DNA from: UBA7672 sp038326205
Lineage (GTDB): Bacteria > Pseudomonadota > Alphaproteobacteria > Caulobacterales > Hyphomonadaceae
Length of the DNA stretch: 28,529 bases
Assembly: GCA_038326205.1 (NCBI GenBank)
Contig: JBBQJV010000056.1
Coordinates: forward strand, 1 to 28,529
Reading direction: 5' to 3'
Shown here: positions 15,565-23,218 of the stretch, one piece after another
How positions within the stretch are numbered: position 1 is the stretch's first letter
Layout of the letters: each line of letters opens with the position of its first letter
The notes under the pieces: model-generated
The model's input: only the letters and a program-made list of their open reading frames with translations
Database searches by the model: none
What the model was told of the DNA's origin: nothing
Translations under genes and position numbers: made by a program

Positions 15565-18435
15565 TCATGGGCTTTCGGCTATAGCGGGCTTACCCGGCAC
15601 GACACGCGCTTCCTGCGCGTTCTCAGGTGTGAGCCAACGGTTCGCACCCGCGATCACATCAGCCAGCGTCACTGCACGCACGCCCGCCTCGATCGCGCCA
15701 AGCGTCCCCTGCTCAAGCAAATCCGGACGGCCCTGCGCCTGTGCGATCAGACCCAACCAGTAGCTATTCGACGTTGCATTCTGCGGCAGCCCCTCGAGCG
15801 AAGGCGTGATGGCCCGGTTCAACTCATCGGTGCTTATCCGCCCAGCGCGCATGTCCGCTGCAATGACACGCATGGCGGCGATGACAGCATCCACTTCCTG
15901 CGGCTTCACCTCGGCGCCTGCATTCAAATAGCCAAAGCCCGGATATACCGAGGAGAGCGATGCCGAGACGCTTGGCGAATAACTAGCCCCCAATTCCTCG
16001 CGAAGCGTCTCGGTAACCTTGAGCTGCATGATCGCCGCCAGCACCGCCAGCGTCCGTGACGTTTGCGGGTCTGCCTCGGGGTCAACATCCATCACCGGCC
16101 AGTAGACGTAGGCAAGCGCCTGGCTCGCCTCCCCGGCATGCGTGAAGACGAGAGGCGTTCGGGCCTCCCGGAATGTCACCGGCAACGTTGTTTTGAACCT
16201 CGTCCACGCCTCCGCCCGCTTCGGAAGCGTACCAAAGGTTCGCGCAACAAGACGGATCACCGTCGCCTCATCGATATCGCCCACCACTGCGATCTCAATC
16301 GGTCCATCCCGCAGCGACGGCGTCAGATAGTGCCGCAGCTCCACGAACGAACGTTGCCAGCGACCATCGTCCGGATCGTTCCCGAACCGCCGGTCGCCGC
16401 CCATGATCGCGCGTAGCCCGCTCACCGACCAGACAGTTTGCGCGTTTGCATCCAGGCGCGGCCAACTCAGCACGATACCCTGCCGCCAGCGCCGCTCTGC
16501 CTCCTGACGGTAACCGGGATGAGTGACGTACGCTGCAGTCACTTCAAGCTGCAGTTCCAGATCTGCCGGTGTCGTCGCATAGCTGCCGCCAAAATAGGTG
16601 GAACCGGCCCCGAACCGGGTCGACACTATTCTGCCTTGCAAGATTGCGCGCAAATCATCGATCGAGTGCTTTTCAAGCCCCCCGCCGCTGAACGCGCTCA
16701 TCAGCCCGTCGAGTCCGAATGGCTCGTCCGGAAAATCCAGAACGCCATGTCCGATAAGTACAGAGACCTGCACGGCGTTCTTCGCGAAATCGGTGCGCTT
16801 GATATTGAGGCGAACATTGTTGTCGAAACTGATCAATCGTGCGTCGAGGTCAGCCAGCCGCTCATCCTTGACCACTCGCCCGGGTTTGCCAAAATCGGTA
16901 TAGGCAAATTTCAGCTTGTCCTTCGCCAGCGGCGCTGCGACAGGCATGGCTTCGCTTGCCTTCCATCCTGCGACAACCGCCTCTCCCAGCCCAGCGCCGC
17001 CGGTCGTACTGGAGACGAAGAACAGCGGATCCTTCGGCGACATCCATTTCCGAAATTCGGCATTCACCATCGCTGGCGTGACCCTTCCAGCCCACGTCTC
17101 AAAGCGCTTCAACCCCGATGCAGGCGTCGAGAAAACCGTATCGTTCTGCACGGACGACAGCAGCGCACTCACCAGCACGCCCGTCGACCGTGTGCCCTGA
17201 CGCTCGACCTGATTGGTTTGTGCGAGGCGCAGGGATTCGATCTGACTATTCACTTCCTGTTTTGTAAAACCGTGCTGCAAAGCCCTGCGCCATTCCTGCT
17301 CCAGCGCTTCGATGCCTTCCTTCCACCCCTCCGGCGTCACGTTCACCGATGCTCCTGCAACAGAGGCAGTCTCCAGCATGTCACCCGTTCTCAACCCCGC
17401 GCTGCGAAATGGCGGCTCGTCCCAATTCGTCATCGGAGATAATCGTCGGCTCAGCGCGGCTATCGCAAACATCAGGAGATTGTCTTCGCGCCTCTGCGCG
17501 CCCGTATCGGCAACCTTGCGATAAGGCATCAGCGAGGTCACCTCGATCGAATCGCCGCCATCCTTGTGCGTGAACACCGAAGCTTCATATCCACGCGGCT
17601 TCAACGCGTAGCTGCCGTCCGGCGCCACGCCTGCCGCGCCCTGCCCGATCCAGTCCCCGAACCTGGCGGTGATCTTTCGTTCGACGGCATCCACATCGAA
17701 ATCGCCCACCATCACCAGCGTTGTCCGCTCCGGCCGGTAAAACCGCGTGTAGAGTGAGACCAGCGCCTCGCGGCTGGTTGCCTCCAGCACCCCCTGCTTG
17801 CCGACCGGCATCCGACGCGCCCCAAGCGAGCCGGGCAGCAGAAACTCCAGCTGCTGCTCGGTGCGCCGCCGCTGGAAATTGTCGCCGCGCCGCCATTCCG
17901 ACAGCACAACACCGCGCTCGCGATCGATGGCCCCGGTGTCGAATGTCAGTTCGCTCGCCGTCTCTCGCAGCAGAAGCAGACTTTCAGCGACAAGCTCATC
18001 CGAACCTTTCGGCAGGTCGAGCTGGTATGTCGTAAAATGCTGGTCCGTCGACGCATTCGTGTCGGGGCCAAAGGCGAGGCCCAGCCGCTCAAGGATTTTC
18101 ACCATCTCCCCTTCGGGCACATGGGTGGAGCCGTTAAACGCCATGTGCTCGATGAAGTGCGCGAGGCCCTGCTCGTCATCGGTTTCGTAAGTCGATCCAA
18201 ACGCCACTGACATGCGAATCGATACGGCTTCCGCCGGCAGCGCGTTGTGCATCAAGGCGTACCGCAGGCCGTTGGGCAGCACACCGAAGCGCACAGTTGG
18301 ATCAGGCGCTATGTCGCTGGCCTCATGCGACCACGGACGCGACGCCTGCCCAAAGGCAGGCGAGGCCAGCAGCGACAGCGCAATAAGCAGCCCTGCAAAG
18401 AAGCGTACTATTCCCGACCAGTCAGAATTACCCAT
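15565..18435 (-). CDS. Exported M16 family zinc metallopeptidase, two-domain (pitrilysin/insulinase-like)
   Basis: The 956-residue product is an M16 peptidase of about 100 kDa with two homologous halves. The inverted zinc motif HFIEH is at about residues 90-94, in a GLAHFIEHMAFNGSTH context, and the third zinc ligand Glu is expected in DRERGVVLSEWRR about 75 residues later. The second half (FKTTLP onward) lacks the HxxEH motif, as usual for the inactive partner domain. The start ATG at 18435 gives MGNSDWSGIVRFFAGLLIAL followed by SPAFG-Q, a signal peptide, so it is likely periplasmic. A GTG at 18453 would extend it by six residues; neither start has a clear ribosome-binding site. It lies 75 bases downstream of folC on the same strand. 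Substrate unknown; degradation of small peptides is typical of the family. Confidence 0.92.
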   Translation of the reverse strand: MGNSDWSGIVRFFAGLLIALSLLASPAFGQASRPWSHEASDIAPDPTVRFGVLPNGLRYALMHNALPAEAVSIRMSVAFGSTYETDDEQGLAHFIEHMAFNGSTHVPEGEMVKILERLGLAFGPDTNASTDQHFTTYQLDLPKGSDELVAESLLLLRETASELTFDTGAIDRERGVVLSEWRRGDNFQRRRTEQQLEFLLPGSLGARRMPVGKQGVLEATSREALVSLYTRFYRPERTTLVMVGDFDVDAVERKITARFGDWIGQGAAGVAPDGSYALKPRGYEASVFTHKDGGDSIEVTSLMPYRKVADTGAQRREDNLLMFAIAALSRRLSPMTNWDEPPFRSAGLRTGDMLETASVAGASVNVTPEGWKEGIEALEQEWRRALQHGFTKQEVNSQIESLRLAQTNQVERQGTRSTGVLVSALLSSVQNDTVFSTPASGLKRFETWAGRVTPAMVNAEFRKWMSPKDPLFFVSSTTGGAGLGEAVVAGWKASEAMPVAAPLAKDKLKFAYTDFGKPGRVVKDERLADLDARLISFDNNVRLNIKRTDFAKNAVQVSVLIGHGVLDFPDEPFGLDGLMSAFSGGGLEKHSIDDLRAILQGRIVSTRFGAGSTYFGGSYATTPADLELQLEVTAAYVTHPGYRQEAERRWRQGIVLSWPRLDANAQTVWSVSGLRAIMGGDRRFGNDPDDGRWQRSFVELRHYLTPSLRDGPIEIAVVGDIDEATVIRLVARTFGTLPKRAEAWTRFKTTLPVTFREARTPLVFTHAGEASQALAYVYWPVMDVDPEADPQTSRTLAVLAAIMQLKVTETLREELGASYSPSVSASLSSVYPGFGYLNAGAEVKPQEVDAVIAAMRVIAADMRAGRISTDELNRAITPSLEGLPQNATSNSYWLGLIAQAQGRPDLLEQGTLGAIEAGVRAVTLADVIAGANRWLTPENAQEARVVPGKPAIAESP

Positions 18436-18510
18436 CCGGCACAATGTGACCACAACCAGACGAATGTCGATTGTGCTGGATCAGGTTCAAACACCCAGCA
18501 GCGACCGGGA

Positions 18511-19818
18511 CTACTCGACCCGCTCGTCATTCAGCGCCAGCGCCGCGCCGCACAGATAGACCGAGCCGGCGATGTAAACGCGGTCGGCCACTACGCTCGC
18601 CATGAGCACGGCCTCCATCAGGTCATGGGCGATTGATGCGCGCGCGCCGATCGCCTGGGCAGCGTTCATCACATCGCGCGGATCGGCGCCCGGTCCACCC
18701 TCCTGCCCCCCGCTATCTGGAAGCGGACAAGCAATGAACAGATCCACGTCATCCTTCAATTCACCGAGCACACCGGTAACGTCCTTGGCGCCTTGCATCG
18801 CGATCACCACCACAACGCGTTCGCCAGCTTCACGGCCCGCCTTGATCGCGCGCGCCAGCGATGCCGCACCGCCCACATTGTGGGCGGCGTCGATCCAAAC
18901 CGCGCCTGTGCCCGCCAGGGGCCCAGGCTTCAGCTGCTGCAGACGTCCCGGCCATGTGCATTCGCGTAAGCCGGCCGCCATCGCCTCGGCCTTAATGCGG
19001 CTGTCGCCCAGTGCCTCGATCGCTGCGCACGCCGCGCCCGCGTTCTGCGCCTGATGCGCGCCCGGCAATCCCAGCCACGGCGCGCGCACGTTCAATCTCC
19101 GCCCCGCATAGGCGAACGCGCCATCATCCCAGCTGCAGCGCCACTCCTCTCCTGCATACAGCACGGGCGCACCTGCAAGCCTTGCCTCTTCGCGCAGCAC
19201 GCCCAGCGGAAGCGCTGCCTGCTCGGCAATGATCGCAGGCGTGCCATGGCGGAAAATCCCAGCCTTGAGACGCGCAATCGCCGCCACGCCCGAGACGCCG
19301 AACATCGCCTCGTGATCGCGGCTGATCGGCGTCACAACACAGGCCGCCGGATGGCTCATCACATTGGTCGCATCGCTCGCCCCGCCCGCTCCGACCTCGA
19401 TCACGCACAGGTCTCCGCGTTCCTGCGCGAACAGACAAAACGCCGCGGCGGTCAGCGCCTCGAAATAGGTCAGCCCCTGCGTGCGCCTCGCAATGTCGGA
19501 CAGCACATCTGCCAGCGCTTCGTCTTCGACCAGCCGGCTTGCAACACGAATGCGCTCGTTGACGCGTGTCAGGTGCGGAGAGGTGAACACATGCACCTTT
19601 AATCCCGCCGCTTCGGCCATTGCGCGGATGAACGCTGCAGTCGATCCCTTGCCGTTCGTACCCGTGAGATGGATACTCGGCGGCAGGTGATCTTGCGGAT
19701 CGCCCAGCTCCACCAGCGCCTTGCGGATATGCGCCGTGCCCCACGCCGGAGAGACGCGCCCGGCGCCATAGCCGCGAAAGCGATCCAGCTCGGCTTTCAC
19801 AATCGCGGCGTCGCCCAA
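18511..19818 (-). CDS. folC: Bifunctional dihydrofolate synthase/folylpolyglutamate synthase FolC
   Basis: FolC adds glutamate to dihydropteroate and then to folates, a Mur-ligase-like ATP-dependent ligation in the cytoplasm. The P-loop LTGTNGKGST is at about 51-60, followed by FTSPHLTRVNERIRV, TYFEALTAAAF, TPISRDHEAMFG, LKAGIFRHGTPAI and IDAAHNVGG, all in family order. I place the start at a TTG (19818): GAGAGG lies seven bases upstream and this gives 435 residues, the usual size. The frame stays open to 19878 but that segment has no ribosome-binding site. One oddity is that the canonical EVGLGGRLDATN reads EVGAGGASDATN, so the usually conserved Arg is Ala. It is separated from accD by an opposite-strand hydrolase gene. 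Confidence 0.93.
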   Translation of the reverse strand: MGDAAIVKAELDRFRGYGAGRVSPAWGTAHIRKALVELGDPQDHLPPSIHLTGTNGKGSTAAFIRAMAEAAGLKVHVFTSPHLTRVNERIRVASRLVEDEALADVLSDIARRTQGLTYFEALTAAAFCLFAQERGDLCVIEVGAGGASDATNVMSHPAACVVTPISRDHEAMFGVSGVAAIARLKAGIFRHGTPAIIAEQAALPLGVLREEARLAGAPVLYAGEEWRCSWDDGAFAYAGRRLNVRAPWLGLPGAHQAQNAGAACAAIEALGDSRIKAEAMAAGLRECTWPGRLQQLKPGPLAGTGAVWIDAAHNVGGAASLARAIKAGREAGERVVVVIAMQGAKDVTGVLGELKDDVDLFIACPLPDSGGQEGGPGADPRDVMNAAQAIGARASIAHDLMEAVLMASVVADRVYIAGSVYLCGAALALNDERVE

Positions 19819-20085
19819 TTTCCATCCTCTCAGTAGCCAAACGAACAGGTTAGTTAGGGAGGGTTGGCCAGCTGGCAAAACCCCTTCCCGGCGAGGGAGA
19901 ATTATGGGCCCGTCATTCCACGCTTAAGTCCGCCTTGCAGACTGCGCGAGAAAAAACGGGCGCGGTTTCGTCTCGTAGCACGCGCGACATCACTTAAACG
20001 TTTTCGCACTTCCCTCACGGCGCCTACTGGCACTTAGAACCATCTTGCGATCCGCTGGCCTCCAACGGGACAAGAGGACTCGAAA
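19819..20085. other. Divergent intergenic region between folC and the hydrolase gene
   Basis: The 267-base gap holds the ribosome-binding sites GAGAGG (folC, minus) and AAGAGGA (hydrolase, plus, seven bases before the ATG). A near-palindrome TTGGCCAGCTGGCAA is at about 19864-19878, and CCCCTTCCCGGCGAGGGAGAA follows at about 19880-19900. No promoter could be assigned with confidence and I see no additional gene. Confidence 0.3.
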
Positions 20086-21222
20086 ATGAGCGTTCTATCC
20101 ACAAGCTGGCGCCACGCGTTCGCCGCTGTCGTCGCAGTGCTCGCCCTGGGTGCGTGCGCCAGCCAGCCATCGCCCACGACGGCCGCCACCTATACCGCGC
20201 GCGGGCCTTACGAAGTCGGCATCCTCTCCCTCAGCCTCAGCGACCGCAAGGTCGAGGTCTACTACCCCGCCGCCGCAGACGCCGCCAAAGGCAGGCTCAA
20301 TGACGTCTATCTTCAGACCGATCCCGTCCCGCCCATGCTCGCCGGCATGCTCAAGAAAATTCCAGAGAGCGTCGATCTCAAAGTCACCATACCCGCGTTC
20401 CGCGATGCGCCGGCAGCGGACGGAAAAACCTTTCCCCTTGTGATGTTTTCGCACGGCGCAGGCGGCTGGCGCAGTGGCCACGGCAATCTCCTGTCCGGCA
20501 TCGCATCATGGGGCTTCGTCGTCGCGTCCGTCGACTTCACCGAATATGGCTTCGCCTCGTTCGCCTCGCCCTCACGGGACATGGCCACTCGCCGCACCTC
20601 AAGCGCCGCCGCGCTCGACGCCGCGCTTGACCTGATGGCCCGCCAGACCGCCGACCCGCAAAGCCTCCTCGCGGGCCTGATTGATATGTCGTCCATCGCC
20701 GCAGTCGGCCACTCCGCAGGCGGCGGCACAATGTTCGCCGCGATCGACAATCCCCGCATCGACACTGTGATCGGCTGGGCGCCGGTGCCCCCGCAAAGCC
20801 CCGGCGCCACGCCAAAGCCAACCATGATTATCGCTGCGGAAAACGATTCAGGCATCAAGGTCGACACGCTGGTGTCCGCCTACGACAAGCTCAACGCGCC
20901 CAAGCGGCTGGTGATCATCCCGGGCATGGGCCACAACGCCTTCAGCGATTCCTGCCTGTCCATCCAGAGCGGCAATGATCTCATCTCGGCCGTCAAGCAG
21001 ATCGGCCTGCCCGTGCCAGCCCAGCTGCTCGATCTCGCGCAGAATGGCTGCCGCCCTGGTGACCTCGACACGCGCGAAGGATGGGCCATCATCCAACACG
21101 TGACTGTCGCCCAGCTGCGCGCAAGCCTCGGCCTGCCCGGCGCGTCGCAAACGATCAACACCGACCTCGGCCCGGCCTTCAAGGTTGCACCCTTCGACGT
21201 GCGGGAAGTGACCTCACGCTGA
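20086..21222 (+). CDS. Alpha/beta hydrolase lipoprotein (dienelactone hydrolase/PAF-acetylhydrolase-like)
   Basis: A 378-residue protein with a lipoprotein signal: a hydrophobic run AFAAVVAVLALGAC with the lipid-attachment Cys at 24, so it is probably anchored in the envelope. The fold shows the oxyanion/strand segment FPLVMFSHGAGG (about 121-132) and the nucleophile elbow GHSAGGG (Ser near 210). A likely acid lies in AAENDSG (about 254-260), and the His is in GMGHNAF (near 283), which completes a hydrolase triad. It resembles secreted dienelactone-hydrolase and chlorophyllase-like esterases; the substrate cannot be told. AAGAGGA seven bases upstream supports the start. It lies on the opposite strand between accD and folC and faces accD, with the terminator at 21234-21261 between them. 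Confidence 0.87.
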   Translation: MSVLSTSWRHAFAAVVAVLALGACASQPSPTTAATYTARGPYEVGILSLSLSDRKVEVYYPAAADAAKGRLNDVYLQTDPVPPMLAGMLKKIPESVDLKVTIPAFRDAPAADGKTFPLVMFSHGAGGWRSGHGNLLSGIASWGFVVASVDFTEYGFASFASPSRDMATRRTSSAAALDAALDLMARQTADPQSLLAGLIDMSSIAAVGHSAGGGTMFAAIDNPRIDTVIGWAPVPPQSPGATPKPTMIIAAENDSGIKVDTLVSAYDKLNAPKRLVIIPGMGHNAFSDSCLSIQSGNDLISAVKQIGLPVPAQLLDLAQNGCRPGDLDTREGWAIIQHVTVAQLRASLGLPGASQTINTDLGPAFKVAPFDVREVTSR

Positions 21223-21233
21223 ACGTACAAAGC

Positions 21234-21261
21234 AAAACGGCGTCCCTTGCAGGGGACGCCG
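21234..21261 (-). terminator. Rho-independent terminator after accD
   Basis: CGGCGTCCC (21238-21246) and GGGACGCCG (21253-21261) form a perfect 9-bp stem with a 6-base loop. On the minus strand the stem is followed by TTTTGCTTTG. It closes the trpA-accD transcript, and shows that folC here is not read through from accD. It may also slow plus-strand transcripts leaving the hydrolase gene, but there is no plus-strand U-run. Confidence 0.85.
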
Positions 21262-21287
21262 CCAGCAATCTTCAGGGTCGAACAAAC

Positions 21288-22187
21288 CTACTTCGCCGCC
21301 ACAGCGTCTTCACTAACCACCTTGGAGCGACGACCGCGGGCCGGCGCCATCAGCATGCCTAGAATGGCGCCGATGGTGGGCGTCAGTTCCTTGCGGTGGG
21401 CGACGATGTCCACCATCCCGCGCTCGCGCAGGAATTCCGAACGCTGGAACCCTTCGGGCAGCTTCTCGCGGATGGTCGCCTCGATCACTCGCGGACCGGT
21501 GAAGGCCAGCTGCGCGCCCGGCTCTGCAATGTGCACATCGCCCAGCATCGCATACGAGGCCAGCACGCCGCCCGAAGTCGGGTCGGCCAGCACGACGATG
21601 TAAGGGAGCTTGGCGCGTTTCACGTCCTGGATCGCCAGCACGGTGCGCGGCATCTGCATCAGCGCGAACGAAGATTCCTGCATACGCGCGCCGCCCGAAG
21701 CCGTGACGACAATCAGCGCCGCCTTGCGCGCAACAGCCGTCTCGGCCGCCTTGATGAAAGCCTCGCCGGCGGCCATGCCGAGGGATCCGCCCATGAACGC
21801 AAAATCCTGCACCAGGATCACGGCCTTGCGCCCGTTGATCTCGCCAAGGCCCGCAACCATGCAATCGTCGCGACCGGTCTTGGCCTTCGCCGATTTCAGG
21901 CGGTCGGTATAACGCTTGTCGTCCTTGAACTTCAGAGGGTCGCGCGGAACCGGCGGCATCTGGATGTCAGACCACAGCCCGCCATCGAACATGTATTCGA
22001 AGCGTTTCTCCGGTGTGATGCGCATGTGAGCGCCAGCGGGGGTGACCCAGTACGAACTCTCAAGCTCCTGCCGGTACACAAGCTCGCCGGTCTTCGGGCA
22101 TTTGACCCAGAGGTCATCGCCTTCAGTGTCGTCCCGCTTGGTGAAGATCGACTTCAGCCCCGGGGGAAGATTTGTAAGCCAGTTCAA
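21288..22187 (-). CDS. accD: Acetyl-CoA carboxylase carboxyltransferase subunit beta AccD
   Basis: AccD with AccA transfers the carboxyl group from biotin to acetyl-CoA, the first step of fatty acid synthesis. The 299-residue protein carries the crotonase-like core: DFAFMGGSLGMAAGE, VTASGGARMQES, LADPTSGGVLASYAMLGD, AFTGPRVIEATI. The start is a TTG (22187) overlapping the trpA stop as TTGA, with GGAG six bases upstream. The N-terminal zinc ribbon is degenerate. The usual CxxC...CxxC becomes WVKCPKTGELVY...WVTPAGAHMRI, leaving one of four cysteines, so zinc is probably not bound. I recall similar loss in other alphaproteobacteria. It is coupled to trpA and ends at a terminator. Confidence 0.95.
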   Translation of the reverse strand: MNWLTNLPPGLKSIFTKRDDTEGDDLWVKCPKTGELVYRQELESSYWVTPAGAHMRITPEKRFEYMFDGGLWSDIQMPPVPRDPLKFKDDKRYTDRLKSAKAKTGRDDCMVAGLGEINGRKAVILVQDFAFMGGSLGMAAGEAFIKAAETAVARKAALIVVTASGGARMQESSFALMQMPRTVLAIQDVKRAKLPYIVVLADPTSGGVLASYAMLGDVHIAEPGAQLAFTGPRVIEATIREKLPEGFQRSEFLRERGMVDIVAHRKELTPTIGAILGMLMAPARGRRSKVVSEDAVAAK

Positions 22188-23023
22188 TGAACGCTCCGCT
22201 CGTGACGCGCCGACGCTATGGCGTTTGACAGTGACTTGGCAACCACACTTATACGCTTGACAGAGGAGGAAGGATCGCCTTGCTCCACGGCCGCCTGCAC
22301 CTGTTCCACCAGCGCAGAACCGACCACGACACCGTCAGAAATTCTTGCAAAAACAGCAGCTTGCTCAGGCGTCCGGACGCCAAAGCCCACCGCCACCGGC
22401 AGGCCGGAAATGCGCTTGGCGCGCTCCACACCCGCCGAAATGTCCGCCGTGGCGCCAACGCCCGCGCCGGTCACGCCGGCCACGGAGACATAGTAGACAA
22501 AGCCGGACGAACCGTCGGCCACTGTTTCCATGCGCTTTTCTGTGGTCGTCGGCGTTGCCAGCCGGATCACCGCCAGCCCGTGCGCGGCCAGTTCCTGGCG
22601 TAGCGGGGCATCCTCTTCGGGGGGCAGATCCACGGTAATCACGCCATCAACTCCAGCCTCTGCGGCTGCCTTGGCAAACGCTGCATAGCCCATCCGGTGG
22701 ATGGGGTTCGCATATCCCATAACGATAAGAGGGGTATTCGTATTCTCGGCACGGAAGCGTTTTGCGATGGCCAGCGTGTCCCTGAGCGTGGTTCCCGCCG
22801 CCAGCGACCGCAGCGCCGCCTTCTGGATCGCCGCCCCGTCCGCCATCGGATCGGTGAACGGCGCACCAAGTTCGATAATGTCGGCGCCAGCTTCAGCCAG
22901 AGCCTTGATATTCTTGAAACTCGTCTCGATGTCCGGGTCGCCGGCCATCAGATAGCCGACAAAAGCTGCGCGGCCCTGGGCAGCGCATGAAGCAAACGTC
23001 GCGGTTATGCGGTCGGCGGTCAT
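22184..23023 (-). CDS. trpA: Tryptophan synthase alpha subunit TrpA
   Basis: TrpA splits indole-3-glycerol phosphate into indole and glyceraldehyde-3-phosphate, and passes indole through a tunnel to TrpB. The 279-residue TIM barrel has the catalytic acids in IIELGAPFTDPMADG (E51 and D62, equivalent to E49 and D60 of E. coli). The phosphate-binding loops are YYVSVAGVTGAG and AVGFGVRTPEQA, followed by VVVGSALV. Its stop overlaps the accD start. Its partner trpB is on the same strand but lies 3.3 kb upstream, with six or seven unrelated genes in between, so the two are unlikely to share one simple transcript. No clear ribosome-binding site precedes the ATG at 23023. Confidence 0.95.
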   Translation of the reverse strand: MTADRITATFASCAAQGRAAFVGYLMAGDPDIETSFKNIKALAEAGADIIELGAPFTDPMADGAAIQKAALRSLAAGTTLRDTLAIAKRFRAENTNTPLIVMGYANPIHRMGYAAFAKAAAEAGVDGVITVDLPPEEDAPLRQELAAHGLAVIRLATPTTTEKRMETVADGSSGFVYYVSVAGVTGAGVGATADISAGVERAKRISGLPVAVGFGVRTPEQAAVFARISDGVVVGSALVEQVQAAVEQGDPSSSVKRISVVAKSLSNAIASARHERSVH

Positions 23024-23218
23024 ATGGGGGACAGGTGCTTTGGGTCGGGCCTGAGCTGTTACAGCGCTGGGTCTGGGGCGAGGCCCCGAAGCAAGCGGTG
23101 CTTATAACGGAATCCCGCCCCCTCACCTACCCCCCGCCGCGCTTCCGAATGCCGCACTGCAACAAAGCGGGAACATTGATCGCGACGGTGTATCCGGGCG
23201 CGGCTGGTGCGAGCCCTC
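23024..23218 (-). other. Upstream region of trpA
   Basis: 195 bases separate trpA from the ApbE-DUF2271 stop. The minus strand has a TATAAG at about 23101-23106 that could be a -10 box, but no good -35 lies 16-18 bases before it. No tryptophan-rich leader peptide or attenuator hairpin with a U-run is seen, so trp attenuation is not supported here. Confidence 0.3.

Noticed and set aside
22090..22187. accD as a damaged gene because the zinc cysteines are missing
   Set aside because: The frame is intact, the catalytic core is complete, and similar loss is recalled in other alphaproteobacteria.
23024..23218. A tryptophan attenuator or leader peptide before trpA
   Set aside because: No minus-strand short frame with Trp codons and no alternative hairpins with a U-run are present.
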